From Flaviflagellibacter deserti (GTDB taxonomy: Bacteria > Pseudomonadota > Alphaproteobacteria > Rhizobiales > Methylopilaceae), in assembly GCF_042652085.1 (NCBI RefSeq), contig NZ_JBHSJF010000006.1, positions 372,001 through 436,000 on the forward strand: 64,000 bases of DNA, in the 5' to 3' direction. Position 1 is the first letter of the stretch; every line of letters begins with the position of its first letter. A program made the position numbers and the translations under genes. Positions 42,356 to 50,450 of this stretch are shown here, piece after piece. A model generated the notes under the pieces. That model was not told where the DNA came from. It was given only the letters and a program-made list of their open reading frames with translations, and ran no database searches.

Positions 42356-43450
42356 ATGAAAAAGTATTCGGTCGCGGCTATTCCGGGCGACGGCATCGGC
42401 AATGAGGTGGTGCCGGAAGGGCAGAAGGTGATGGAAGCCGCGGCGCGTCTCGGGGGCTTCTCATTCGACTGGACCCATTACGACTGGAGCTGCGAGCGCT
42501 TCGCCAAGACCGGCGCGATGATGCCGGAAGACGGCCTCGACCAGATCCGCAACAAGGACGCGATCTATCTCGGCGCCGTCGGCTTTCCCGGCGTTCCGGA
42601 TCACGTCTCGCTCTGGGGGCTCCTGATCCCGATCCGCCGCGGCTTCCATCAGTATGTGAACCTGCGGCCGGTGAAGCTGCTCAAGGGCATCGAGAGCCCT
42701 CTGAAAGGTCGTGAAGCCGGATCGATCGATTTCTACGTCGTCCGCGAAAACAATGAGGGCGAGTATTCGTCGATCGGTGGCCGGCTCTATGATGGCAGCC
42801 CGGACGAACTCGTCATGCAGCAGTCGATCTTCACACGGCGCGGCTGCGACCGGGTCATGCGCTATGCCTTCGAGCTGGCCAAAACCCGCAAGAAGCACGT
42901 CACCTCAGCCACCAAGTCGAACGGCATCAGCCACACGATGCCGTACTGGGACGAGCGCTTCGCCGCGATCTCGACGGAATATCCGGGCTTCAAGACCGAC
43001 CAGTTCCACATCGATATCTTGACCGCGCATTTCGTGCGCAATCCGGACTGGTTCGACGTCGTCGTCGCCTCGAATCTATTCGGCGACATTCTGTCCGACC
43101 TCGGTCCTGCCGTTGTTGGTTCGATCGGTATCGCGGCTGGCGCCAACATCAATCCGGAAAAGGACTACCCGTCGATGTTCGAGCCGGTCCACGGCTCGGC
43201 GCCCGACATCGCCGGCAAGGGCCTGGCCGATCCGATCGGCCAGATCTGGTCCGGCGCGATGATGCTTCGCCATCTCGGCGAGGAGGCCGCCGCCCGCGCG
43301 GTCGAGGATGCGATCGCCGATGTTCTCGCACGCGGCGAGGCATTGACGCCCGATCTCGGCGGAAAGGCGAACACCCGCGAGCTCGCCGACGCCATCACGG
43401 CCGCTCTGCCGGCCCACTTCAAGGCCGACAAATTCGCCGCCGTGTCCTGA
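42356..43450 (+). CDS. Isocitrate/isopropylmalate-type dehydrogenase, tartrate/D-malate group (1)
   Basis: 364 residues from the ATG after GGGAGGACAGC. A metal- and NAD-dependent beta-decarboxylating dehydrogenase closest by motif to tartrate dehydrogenase/D-malate dehydrogenase (TtuC/DmlA): IPGDGIGNEV, VNLRPVKLLKG, VRENNEGEYSSIGGR, catalytic Lys in SATKSNGISHTMPYWDERF, metal Asps in HIDIL and LFGDILSDLG, and FEPVHGSAPDIAGKG. A hydroxy-dicarboxylate is the expected substrate class. First gene of a cassette with an MmgE/PrpD gene (65 bp downstream), an AbrB-type permease and a second dehydrogenase. Confidence 0.92.
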   Translation: MKKYSVAAIPGDGIGNEVVPEGQKVMEAAARLGGFSFDWTHYDWSCERFAKTGAMMPEDGLDQIRNKDAIYLGAVGFPGVPDHVSLWGLLIPIRRGFHQYVNLRPVKLLKGIESPLKGREAGSIDFYVVRENNEGEYSSIGGRLYDGSPDELVMQQSIFTRRGCDRVMRYAFELAKTRKKHVTSATKSNGISHTMPYWDERFAAISTEYPGFKTDQFHIDILTAHFVRNPDWFDVVVASNLFGDILSDLGPAVVGSIGIAAGANINPEKDYPSMFEPVHGSAPDIAGKGLADPIGQIWSGAMMLRHLGEEAAARAVEDAIADVLARGEALTPDLGGKANTRELADAITAALPAHFKADKFAAVS

Positions 43451-43515
43451 TGGACGCGGGCGGGCGCCGGCCAATAGCGCCGGCCAACCAAAACAACAGA
43501 CAGGAAGGAGACGCG

Positions 43516-44928
43516 ATGAACGCCCATACCAACGCCGTCAGCGAGGATCTGACCCGCTACGTCGCCGACTTCGTCGTCTCGACCCGCGACGTGCCGAAGG
43601 ACGTCGCGGATCTCGGGAAGAAGTCGATCCTCGACGGCCTCGGCCTCGCGCTCTCAGGCTCGGTCGCGAAGAGCGGCGAACTTGTCCGCAAGCATCTCGA
43701 CGAGATCGGCCTTGCCCCAGGCAAGTCGACCGTCATCGGTTCGGACCGCAAGGTCGCCAGCCGCTTCGCCGCCTTCGCCAATGGTGTCGGCATCCACGCT
43801 GACGATTACGACGATACGCAGCTCGCCGTCGCGCCGGATCGCGTCTACGGCCTGCTGACTCACCCCACAGCGCCGGCCCTTCCGTCCGCATTGGCGGTCG
43901 GTGAGGCGCGAGGCGCTTCCGGTCGCGACGTGATGCTCGCCTATCACATCGGCGTCGAAGTGGAGTGCAAGATCGCCGAGGCGATCAATCCGCGCCACTA
44001 CCAGACCGGCTTCCACGCGACCGCGACTTGCGGAACCTTCGCCTCGGCATCGGCCGCTTCGAAACTGATGGGTCTCGATGTCGAGACCACCCTCCGCGCA
44101 CTGTCGATCGCCGGCAGCCAGTCGGCGGGTCTGCGTGAGAACTTCGGGACGATGACGAAACCGTTCCACGCCGGCCGTTCGTCGGAGAGCGGCGTCGCCG
44201 CCGCGCAGTTCGCCGATATCGGCTGGACCGCCGCGCCGACCATTCTGGAAGCACCGCGCGGCTTCTTCAGCGCCGCCGGTGGTGGCTATGATCGCGGCGC
44301 GATTCACGGTCGTCTTGGCGCGCCGTGGACCTTCGCCTCGCCGGGCGTCTCCATCAAGCCGCATCCGTCGGGCTCGCTGACTCACCCCGGCATGACCGAG
44401 ATGCTGAAGCTGATCCGTGTCAACAAGATCACCGCGGACCAGGTGAAGCGTGTCCGCGTCGGCACCAATCACAACATGCCGAACGCGCTCATCCATCACA
44501 GGCCGACCAACGAGCTCCAGGCCAAGTTCTCGATGGAGTTCTGCATGGCGATCCTCCTCCTGGAGGGCCGAGCGGGTCTGAACGAATTCACCGACGAAGT
44601 GGTTCTTCGCCCCGATGTGAAAGCGATGATCGAGAAGGTCGATTTCGTCGTCGACGACGAGGCGGAGGCGGCCGGCTACCACAAGATGACGACGATCATC
44701 GACATCGACCTGACCGATGGCCGCCGCATCTCCGGCCGCGCCGATTTCGGCAAGGGCAGCCCGGCCGATCCGATGACCTACGAGGAAGTGGCCGACAAAT
44801 TCCGTGAATGCGCGGAGTTCGCCCGCTGGCCGTCGGCCAAGGCCGAAGACGTCGTGGCAATGGTCCGTGATCTTGAGGAGCTTCCGAACATTGACCGCCT
44901 CATGGGAGCCCTCGCAAAAGGCGCCTGA
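43516..44928 (+). CDS. MmgE/PrpD family protein (1)
   Basis: 470 residues with GGAAGGAG before the ATG. The family includes 2-methylcitrate dehydratase, cis-aconitate decarboxylase and iminodisuccinate epimerase. Motifs: GIHADDYDDTQL, TGFHATATCGTFASASAASKLMG, FGTMTKPFHAGRSSESG, PGVSIKPHPSGS and LQAKFSMEF. The His and Lys positions line up with the active site described for cis-aconitate decarboxylase, so an active lyase or epimerase is likely. Lies between the dehydrogenase and permease genes, which points to a multi-carboxylate substrate. Confidence 0.9.
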   Translation: MNAHTNAVSEDLTRYVADFVVSTRDVPKDVADLGKKSILDGLGLALSGSVAKSGELVRKHLDEIGLAPGKSTVIGSDRKVASRFAAFANGVGIHADDYDDTQLAVAPDRVYGLLTHPTAPALPSALAVGEARGASGRDVMLAYHIGVEVECKIAEAINPRHYQTGFHATATCGTFASASAASKLMGLDVETTLRALSIAGSQSAGLRENFGTMTKPFHAGRSSESGVAAAQFADIGWTAAPTILEAPRGFFSAAGGGYDRGAIHGRLGAPWTFASPGVSIKPHPSGSLTHPGMTEMLKLIRVNKITADQVKRVRVGTNHNMPNALIHHRPTNELQAKFSMEFCMAILLLEGRAGLNEFTDEVVLRPDVKAMIEKVDFVVDDEAEAAGYHKMTTIIDIDLTDGRRISGRADFGKGSPADPMTYEEVADKFRECAEFARWPSAKAEDVVAMVRDLEELPNIDRLMGALAKGA

Positions 44929-44941
44929 GGACGAGGTCGCT

Positions 44942-46039
44942 GTGGCCTCGCTCAAACACAAGGCAGCCAAGCTGATGAGCTGGATCGGGGCGCGCTGGCT
45001 GGCGCGCCTCGTCCTCACCCTCGTCATTGGCCTGATCGGCGCGTTCGCCGCCAGTTCGATCCATATGCCGCTGGCGTGGATGCTGGGGCCGTTCCTGTTC
45101 TGCGCCGCCGCGTCTCTGAGCGGTCTCCCGCTCAAGAGCGTCCCGCACGGCCGCGAAGTCGCGCAGTCGATCGTCGGCCTCGCCATTGGCCTGCGCTTCA
45201 CCGCGCCGGTCCTCGCCGCGACCGCAACCCTGCTGCCGGCCATGGCGCTGACGACCATGTTCGTCATGATCGTCACGACCGTCGGCGCCTTCCTGATCAT
45301 GCCGATCGGTCGGCTCGATCCGAAGACGGCGTTCTTCTCCACCGCCGCCGCCGGCATGGCCGACATGGCGACGATCGCTGTTCAGCGCGGCGGCGATCCG
45401 AACGCGGTGTCGGTCGTCCACGCCATCCGCGTCTCGATGGTGGTTCTCTCGGTACCCCTTTTGCTGTTCGCATTCGGCGAACAGGGCACATCTGTTCACA
45501 ACCATGTTCACATGCGCGAGGACGTGCTCTCGATCCTGATCGCGATCGGTCTCGCCTATATCGCGGCGCGCATCCTCAACCTGACACACTTTCCGAACCC
45601 ATGGCTGATCGGCGGCTGCGTTCTGGGTGGGATTTTAGCCGGAACCGACCTTCTGCTGGTCGGCATTCCGCGCCCGTTGATGCTGATCTGCCAGCTCGTT
45701 ATCGGCGTTTCCTTAGGTGTCAGATTCGAACGGGACCTGATCCTGAAACTGCCCCGCGTCGTCGCGGCAGCTTTGGTGATCACTTTCTACATGATCGTCG
45801 CTACCGCCTTGGGCGCGATGCTGCTCTCCTGGGGCACCGGACTGCCCTACGGAACGAGCTTCCTCTCGATCGCTCCGGCCGCCGTGACCGAAATGGTGCT
45901 GACCGCCCAGGCCATGCATCTCGACGCCGAAATCGTCACTGCCTTCCACGTCATGCGCATCGCTTTGATCGAGGCCACGATTCTCATCGTGTTCGCGATC
46001 TTCACACGCATCCACACCTGGCGCGGCGGGGCCATCTGA
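44942..46039 (+). CDS. AbrB-family (PF05145-type) membrane permease
   Basis: 365 residues from GTG 44942, 13 bp after the MmgE/PrpD stop. About 10-11 hydrophobic segments in two similar halves: MPLAWMLGPFLFCAAASL in the first and NPWLIGGCVLGGILAGTDL in the second, with GREVAQSIVGLAIGLRF matched by LMLICQLVIGVSLGVRF. This internal duplication is the hallmark of the AbrB/AmoA-like transporter family. Transport of the cassette substrate is inferred from its place in the operon. An ATG a few codons on (MSWIGARW) is an alternative. Confidence 0.88.
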   Translation: MASLKHKAAKLMSWIGARWLARLVLTLVIGLIGAFAASSIHMPLAWMLGPFLFCAAASLSGLPLKSVPHGREVAQSIVGLAIGLRFTAPVLAATATLLPAMALTTMFVMIVTTVGAFLIMPIGRLDPKTAFFSTAAAGMADMATIAVQRGGDPNAVSVVHAIRVSMVVLSVPLLLFAFGEQGTSVHNHVHMREDVLSILIAIGLAYIAARILNLTHFPNPWLIGGCVLGGILAGTDLLLVGIPRPLMLICQLVIGVSLGVRFERDLILKLPRVVAAALVITFYMIVATALGAMLLSWGTGLPYGTSFLSIAPAAVTEMVLTAQAMHLDAEIVTAFHVMRIALIEATILIVFAIFTRIHTWRGGAI

Positions 46040-46062
46040 AGAAGAAAAAGGAAGGGGAGGTC

Positions 46063-47148
46063 ATGAAGACTTACAAGATCGCGGTCATTCCGGCTGACGG
46101 CATCGGAACCGAGGTCATCAATCCGGGCTGCGAGGTGCTCGAAACCATCGCCCGCGCGGACGGTGGTTTCCGCTTCGAATTCACCCATTTCGACTGGGGC
46201 TCGGACTACTACCGTAAGCACGGGGTGATGATGCCGGCTGACGGCGTCGATCAAGTTCGGGGCTTCGATGCTATCTATTTCGGCGCGGTGGGTGACCCGA
46301 AAATCCCTGATGCAATAACGCTCTGGGGCCTTCGCCTCGCGATCTGCCAGGGCATTGACCAATACGCCAATGTCCGTCCGACGCGGCTCCTGCCGGGCCT
46401 GAAGAGCCCCCTGCGCGCCGACCTCGCCAAGGATGTCGACTGGGTCATCGTCCGCGAGAATTCGGAAGGCGAATATGCCGGCGCCGGTGGCCGCGCCCAC
46501 AGGGGCCTGCCGATCGAGGTCGGTCTCGACGTCTCGATCTTCACCCGCACCGGCATCGAGCGGATCTGCCGCTTCGCCTGTGATCTCGCCCGTTCGCGCC
46601 CGCGCAAGAAGCTGACGATCGTCACCAAGTCGAATGCCCAGCGGCACGGAATGGTGTTCTGGGACGAGGTCTGCCGCGGAGTGATCAAGGACTATCCGGA
46701 CCTCGATATCGACTGGATGCTCGTCGACGCGATGACGACGCGCATGGTGCTGAAGCCCGGTACGATCGACACGGTGCTGGCGAGCAACCTGCACGCCGAC
46801 GTCCTGTCCGATCTCGCATCGGCGGTCGCTGGCAGCTTGGGTATCGGTGCGACGGCCAATCTCGATCCAAGCCGTGCCGGCCCGTCCATGTTCGAGCCGA
46901 TCCACGGCTCGGCCTTCGACATCACCGGGAAGGGAATCGCAAACCCGATCGGCGCGTTCTGGACTGCTGCGATGATGCTCGAGCATCTCGGCCAGAAGGA
47001 CGCGGGGGACCGGCTGATGCGGGCGATCGAGGAAGTGACGGCGCGCGGCAATGTCCTGCCGCCGGATCTCGGCGGCAATGCCGGCACCCGTCAGGTAACT
47101 GACGCGGTGCTCGCCAGCCTCGAAAGCATGGCGACCGCAGCCGAGTGA
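46063..47148 (+). CDS. Isocitrate/isopropylmalate-type dehydrogenase, tartrate/D-malate group (2)
   Basis: 361 residues with GGGGAGG before the ATG. A second beta-decarboxylating dehydrogenase in the same cassette: IPADGIGTEV, ANVRPTRLLPGLKSPL, VRENSEGEYAGAGGR, VTKSNAQRHGMVFWDEV with the catalytic Lys, LVDAM and HADVLSDLAS with metal Asps, FEPIHGSAFDITGKG. It is diverged from the gene at 42356 (e.g. GDPKIPDAITLWG, HADVLSD in place of FGDILSD), so probably a different substrate or stereochemistry rather than a copy. Followed by a strong terminator. Confidence 0.92.
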   Translation: MKTYKIAVIPADGIGTEVINPGCEVLETIARADGGFRFEFTHFDWGSDYYRKHGVMMPADGVDQVRGFDAIYFGAVGDPKIPDAITLWGLRLAICQGIDQYANVRPTRLLPGLKSPLRADLAKDVDWVIVRENSEGEYAGAGGRAHRGLPIEVGLDVSIFTRTGIERICRFACDLARSRPRKKLTIVTKSNAQRHGMVFWDEVCRGVIKDYPDLDIDWMLVDAMTTRMVLKPGTIDTVLASNLHADVLSDLASAVAGSLGIGATANLDPSRAGPSMFEPIHGSAFDITGKGIANPIGAFWTAAMMLEHLGQKDAGDRLMRAIEEVTARGNVLPPDLGGNAGTRQVTDAVLASLESMATAAE

Positions 47149-47155
47149 ACAAACG

Positions 47156-47186
47156 AAAAGGGACGCGCCGTGGCACGTCCCTTTTT
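47156..47186 (+). terminator. Rho-independent terminator after the first cassette
   Basis: AAAAGGGACG (47156-47165) pairs with CGTCCCTTTT (47176-47185) around a 10-base loop, ending in a run of five T. It starts 7 bp after the dehydrogenase stop. Confidence 0.85.
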
Positions 47187-47206
47187 CAAAAGCCCTGAAC
47201 GTTAGG

Positions 47207-47404
47207 TCAGCGGACCGCGTCGAAAGCGTTCTCGTCGATGCCGAGAACCTTCAGGTCTTCCGCTTCCGGACGACGATGAGCACTTAGCGCATTGGATACA
47301 CGAATAGCGGCGCCGAACGATTCAAAGAAGCTCGCGATGGCACCGAGGAAATCGAACGAACCGCCATTGGTCACACGGGCGGTCATCACTGCAGCGTTCG
47401 ACAT
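47207..47404 (-). CDS. Small DUF1127-like protein
   Basis: 65 residues, ATG preceded by AGGAGGATCAG. The C-terminal half (AAIRVSNALSAHRRPEAEDLKVLGID) resembles the DUF1127/YjiS pattern, in which a short Arg-rich helix is followed by L..LGI; such proteins in alphaproteobacteria affect RNA and metabolite regulation. The N-terminus is Ala/Gly-rich. An operator-like YTGTCRACAN site lies 40 bp upstream, so it may belong to the carboxylate regulon. Confidence 0.65.
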   Translation of the reverse strand: MSNAAVMTARVTNGGSFDFLGAIASFFESFGAAIRVSNALSAHRRPEAEDLKVLGIDENAFDAVR

Positions 47405-47443
47405 CTGATCCTCCTTAAGGTCAGCGCTTCTTACCTTTGCCTA

Positions 47444-47455
47444 TTGTTGACAGGT
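47444..47455. promoter_or_regulatory. YTGTCRACAN operator-like site (small DUF1127-like gene)
   Basis: TTGTTGACAGGT; the reverse complement contains CTGTCAACAA, matching the consensus. It is 40 bp upstream of the small gene and downstream of the crotonase gene. Confidence 0.4.
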
Positions 47456-47513
47456 AGGAGGCGAGACGTATGGGAGGGTTGCAGTGCGCGCGCGACTGCG
47501 ACGGAGCGATGCG

Positions 47514-48290
47514 TTACCGGCCAGTCCAGCGAGGGGGGCGTTTCGCCAGAAAGGCTTCCACGCCTTCACGAAAATCCTCGCTGAGATAGCACATCAGATT
47601 GATCTCCACTGCGAGGGCCGAGGAGATGTCCGGACCAATGGCGCCCAGTGCTTTCTTGGCGGCTCGCAGCGTGAGCGGCGCGTGCGCAGCCACCTGGCGG
47701 GCGATTTCCATTCCCCGCTGCAAGAGTTGATCGGGCTCGGTGACCTCAATCACGAGGCCGATCGCCTTGGCTTCCTCGGCGCCCATGAGGCGCGCTGTGA
47801 AGATCAGATCCTTCAGCTTGGCTGGACCCAACAGGGCTGCGAAGCGAGCGTAATTCTGCAGTGAGAGAGTGTTGCCAAGCGTACGCGCGATCGGCATGCC
47901 GAACTTCAGGTCGCTGGCCGCGATCCTCAAATCGCAGCACGCGGCGATGCCCGCGCCGCCGCCTGTGCATGAGCCGGGAATGAGCGCGATCGTCGGCACC
48001 GGACAATTCTCGATTGCCGTCAGCACGCGGCCGATCCGCGCCTCATAGGCAAGCGCGTCTTCCGCGGTCGTGACATTGCGGAACTGCGCGATGTCGGTCC
48101 CGGACGCGAATGCCTTGCGGCCCGCGCCCGTCAGCACGACGAGGCGCAAATTCGGGTCGCTGGCCGCTGCGTCGCAGATCTCGGCGAGACGATCGTACAT
48201 TTCGAACGTCATCGCGTTCCGGCTCTCCGGCCGGTTGAAGGTCACGACGGCGATGCCGTTCTGCACCTCGTGCAACAGGTCTTCGTTCAC
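47514..48290 (-). CDS. Crotonase-family protein lacking both catalytic glutamates
   Basis: 258 residues. The crotonase fold is clear: VTFNRPESRNAMTFEMYDRL, GRKAFASGTDIAQFR (CoA adenine/oxyanion loop) and IPGSCTGGGAGIAACCDLRIA (second oxyanion loop). The positions of the two enoyl-CoA hydratase glutamates (GGGCE.. and QPEI.. in the rat enzyme) read GGGAG and MPIARTLGN here, so neither is present. It should bind an acyl-CoA but probably not hydrate an enoyl-CoA; isomerase, decarboxylase or lyase activity is possible. Last gene of the TTT-2 operon, 31 bp after the SDR. Confidence 0.88.
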   Translation of the reverse strand: MNEDLLHEVQNGIAVVTFNRPESRNAMTFEMYDRLAEICDAAASDPNLRLVVLTGAGRKAFASGTDIAQFRNVTTAEDALAYEARIGRVLTAIENCPVPTIALIPGSCTGGGAGIAACCDLRIAASDLKFGMPIARTLGNTLSLQNYARFAALLGPAKLKDLIFTARLMGAEEAKAIGLVIEVTEPDQLLQRGMEIARQVAAHAPLTLRAAKKALGAIGPDISSALAVEINLMCYLSEDFREGVEAFLAKRPPRWTGR

Positions 48291-48321
48291 CCGATCCTCC
48301 GTCCCGTCCGGGCGAGGATTA

Positions 48322-49065
48322 TCACGGAAGGTAGATTCCGCCGTTCACGTGGATCGTCTGGCCGGTGATGTATTGTCCGCCCGGGCCGGCGAGATGCACG
48401 ACCATCGCCGTCACATCCTCCGGCGAGCCTTGCATGCCGAGCGGGGAGTTGTGGCCGGAATGATGGGTCGGGTTCGGCGCGCCGGTCTTCTCACGGTTGG
48501 TGTCGATGCGGCCGGGCGCGACGAGGTTCACCGTGATGTGCCGTGGCGCGAGCTCCATCGCCAGTGCCTTGGTCAGGCCGACAAGGCCGGCCTTTGCCGC
48601 GACGACATGGGCGCGGTTGGATGCGCCTGTATGCGCGCTCAGTCCGCCCATGCTGATGATGCGTCCCCCGTCAGGCATCATCGACGCTGCCGCCTGCGAG
48701 CAGAAGAATGAGGCATCGAGGATGCTCGACATCACGATCCGCCATTCGGCGGCCGAGATGTTGGCGAGCGGCGTCTCGCGGCGCACCGCAGCGTTGTTGA
48801 CGAGGATGTCGAGCTTGCCGTGCTTGTCCTTGATCTCGGCGAACAGGCCCTTCACTTGTGATGCCTCGCCGAGATCGGCCATGATCACGTCGGCGCTGCC
48901 GCCGGCGGACCTGATGTCGGCCGCGACCGCCTCGACGTCTTCGCGCGATCTCCGTGCATTGACGACGATATGGGCGCCCTGGGCCGCAAGCCCCAAAGCG
49001 ATCGCGCGGCCGATATTGCGCGCCGAGCCGGTGACCAGCGCGACCTTGCCTTGCAGAGTTCCCAT
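48322..49065 (-). CDS. SDR-family protein without the Ser-Tyr pair
   Basis: 247 residues; the ATG overlaps the MmgE/PrpD-2 stop (TGATG), with a GTG one codon earlier. Cofactor motifs are normal: VTGSARNIGRAIALG, NNAAVR and the C-terminal GQTIHVNGG. Aligned without gaps to FabG, the catalytic Ser is Gly (ISMGGLSAHTG) and the Tyr of YxxxK is Val (SNRAHVVAAKAGLVG); the Lys remains. A neighbouring His (RAHVV) might replace Tyr. It may be a variant dehydrogenase or a non-catalytic binder. Confidence 0.88.
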   Translation of the reverse strand: MGTLQGKVALVTGSARNIGRAIALGLAAQGAHIVVNARRSREDVEAVAADIRSAGGSADVIMADLGEASQVKGLFAEIKDKHGKLDILVNNAAVRRETPLANISAAEWRIVMSSILDASFFCSQAAASMMPDGGRIISMGGLSAHTGASNRAHVVAAKAGLVGLTKALAMELAPRHITVNLVAPGRIDTNREKTGAPNPTHHSGHNSPLGMQGSPEDVTAMVVHLAGPGGQYITGQTIHVNGGIYLP

Positions 49066-50450
49066 CACGCCGTCCGGAGGCCGGTGTAGCTGGACAGATC
49101 CGGCTGTTTGAACAGTTCGGTGCTTGCCGTCTTCAGGCGGCCCGCGACGCTCTTGTCGAAGCCGCCGTAAAGGACGTTGCCGACGAACTTCGCCTCGAAC
49201 TCCTCTGGCGGAAGCGGATCGTGGGCGCCACCGCGCATGTTCTCACGGCGGACCTCATGGACTGTGCCGTCCTTCAATGTCGCACGGATGTGGCCGGTGT
49301 AGCGGGTCGGGTAGGGATTGTCGGGATCGACGACGTAGGAGACCTTCTGTGCCAGCGCGAGGATTTCCGGATCGCGCACCATCTCCTCGCTGAATTCGGC
49401 CAGGCCGGCGGCGTTCTTCAAGAAGCCAACCGAGACGCAATAGGGCGAGCTGAACTTGGCCGCGTAAGAGGTCGGCGGATTGCGCTTGTCCTCCAGCTTC
49501 TCCCATAGACGATGCACCGTGCCTTCGCCGACCTCGCAGACCATCGACACGACGTCGTCGGCCTTGACGCCGCGCCGCGACAACTCGATGGCGCAGTCGA
49601 CATAGGGCTGGGTCATGGTTCCGCAGGCATATTGCTTGAAGGCGATCGTCGTCAGCAGCCATTGATCGCCGAGGCCGTCGAGCAGCTTGCTGAAGTCCGG
49701 CGTCTTGCTCGGCGCGAAGCCGTGGAAGAAGCCATGCTCGCCTTCCAGCACGAAGACAGGGCCCATGAAGCCGCCCTTTCCGAGCAGCGCCGCGCGGATA
49801 CCCGACTGTGCCGCCCAGCCGGCATGCATGCGCTTCGTCCAACTGCCGTCCTTCAGGTATTCGATGATGCCCGACGACATCGAACCGGCGATGCCGAGCG
49901 TTGAGGTCAGCTGTTCGCGGTTGAGCCCGAGCGCCGCGCCGACGCCGGCTGCCGCCGCCAGAGTGCCGATGACCGCGGTCGGATGGAAACCAGCTTTGTG
50001 GATCGCGCGAGGTGCCACCAGGCTGAGGCGGCAGAGAAGCTCGATGCCGACTGCGCAGCCGAGCAGTGCGTCCTGGCCCGAGCGGCCGAAGCGCTCGCAG
50101 GCGGCGAGCACGGCCGGCATCACGACCGCGCTTGAGTGAACCGGACCGCCCTCGAACGTGTCGTCGAAGTCCTCGCCATGCGCCGCCGTGCCGTTGATCA
50201 GAGCGGCGCTGTACATGTCGTATCGCTGGGCATGGCCGAGCGCGGTGCATGAGCCGGGCTCGGCGGCGGTCAACGTCGCCTGCACATAGTCCGTATTCCG
50301 CGCCGCAAGGCAGAGGCCGCTGACGTCGAGCAGAAGGCGCTCGCACATATTGACGACGTCTGCCGGAAGCGGCTTCTCCGCCGTGCGGACGATCCAGTCC
50401 GCAATCTGAGAGGCGATGCTCATTTGCGCGTGGCTGCTCATGTCGTTCAT
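49065..50450 (-). CDS. MmgE/PrpD family protein (2)
   Basis: 461 residues, ATG overlapping the tctA-2 stop by four bases. Motifs: HGEDFDDTFEGGPVHSS, AGFHPTAVIGTLAAAAGVG, SWTKRMHAGWAAQSG, TIAFKQYACGTMTQPYVDCA and SYAAKFSSPYCVSVGF. Putative active-site His and Lys are retained. The second MmgE/PrpD protein of the island and the only one not followed by a decarboxylating dehydrogenase; instead it is followed by the SDR and crotonase genes. A different route, perhaps through CoA esters, is suggested. Confidence 0.9.
   Translation of the reverse strand: MNDMSSHAQMSIASQIADWIVRTAEKPLPADVVNMCERLLLDVSGLCLAARNTDYVQATLTAAEPGSCTALGHAQRYDMYSAALINGTAAHGEDFDDTFEGGPVHSSAVVMPAVLAACERFGRSGQDALLGCAVGIELLCRLSLVAPRAIHKAGFHPTAVIGTLAAAAGVGAALGLNREQLTSTLGIAGSMSSGIIEYLKDGSWTKRMHAGWAAQSGIRAALLGKGGFMGPVFVLEGEHGFFHGFAPSKTPDFSKLLDGLGDQWLLTTIAFKQYACGTMTQPYVDCAIELSRRGVKADDVVSMVCEVGEGTVHRLWEKLEDKRNPPTSYAAKFSSPYCVSVGFLKNAAGLAEFSEEMVRDPEILALAQKVSYVVDPDNPYPTRYTGHIRATLKDGTVHEVRRENMRGGAHDPLPPEEFEAKFVGNVLYGGFDKSVAGRLKTASTELFKQPDLSSYTGLRTA

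Noticed and set aside
44418..44425. TGTCAACA inside an MmgE/PrpD gene
   Set aside because: Within coding sequence and not near a start; treated as a chance match to the operator core.
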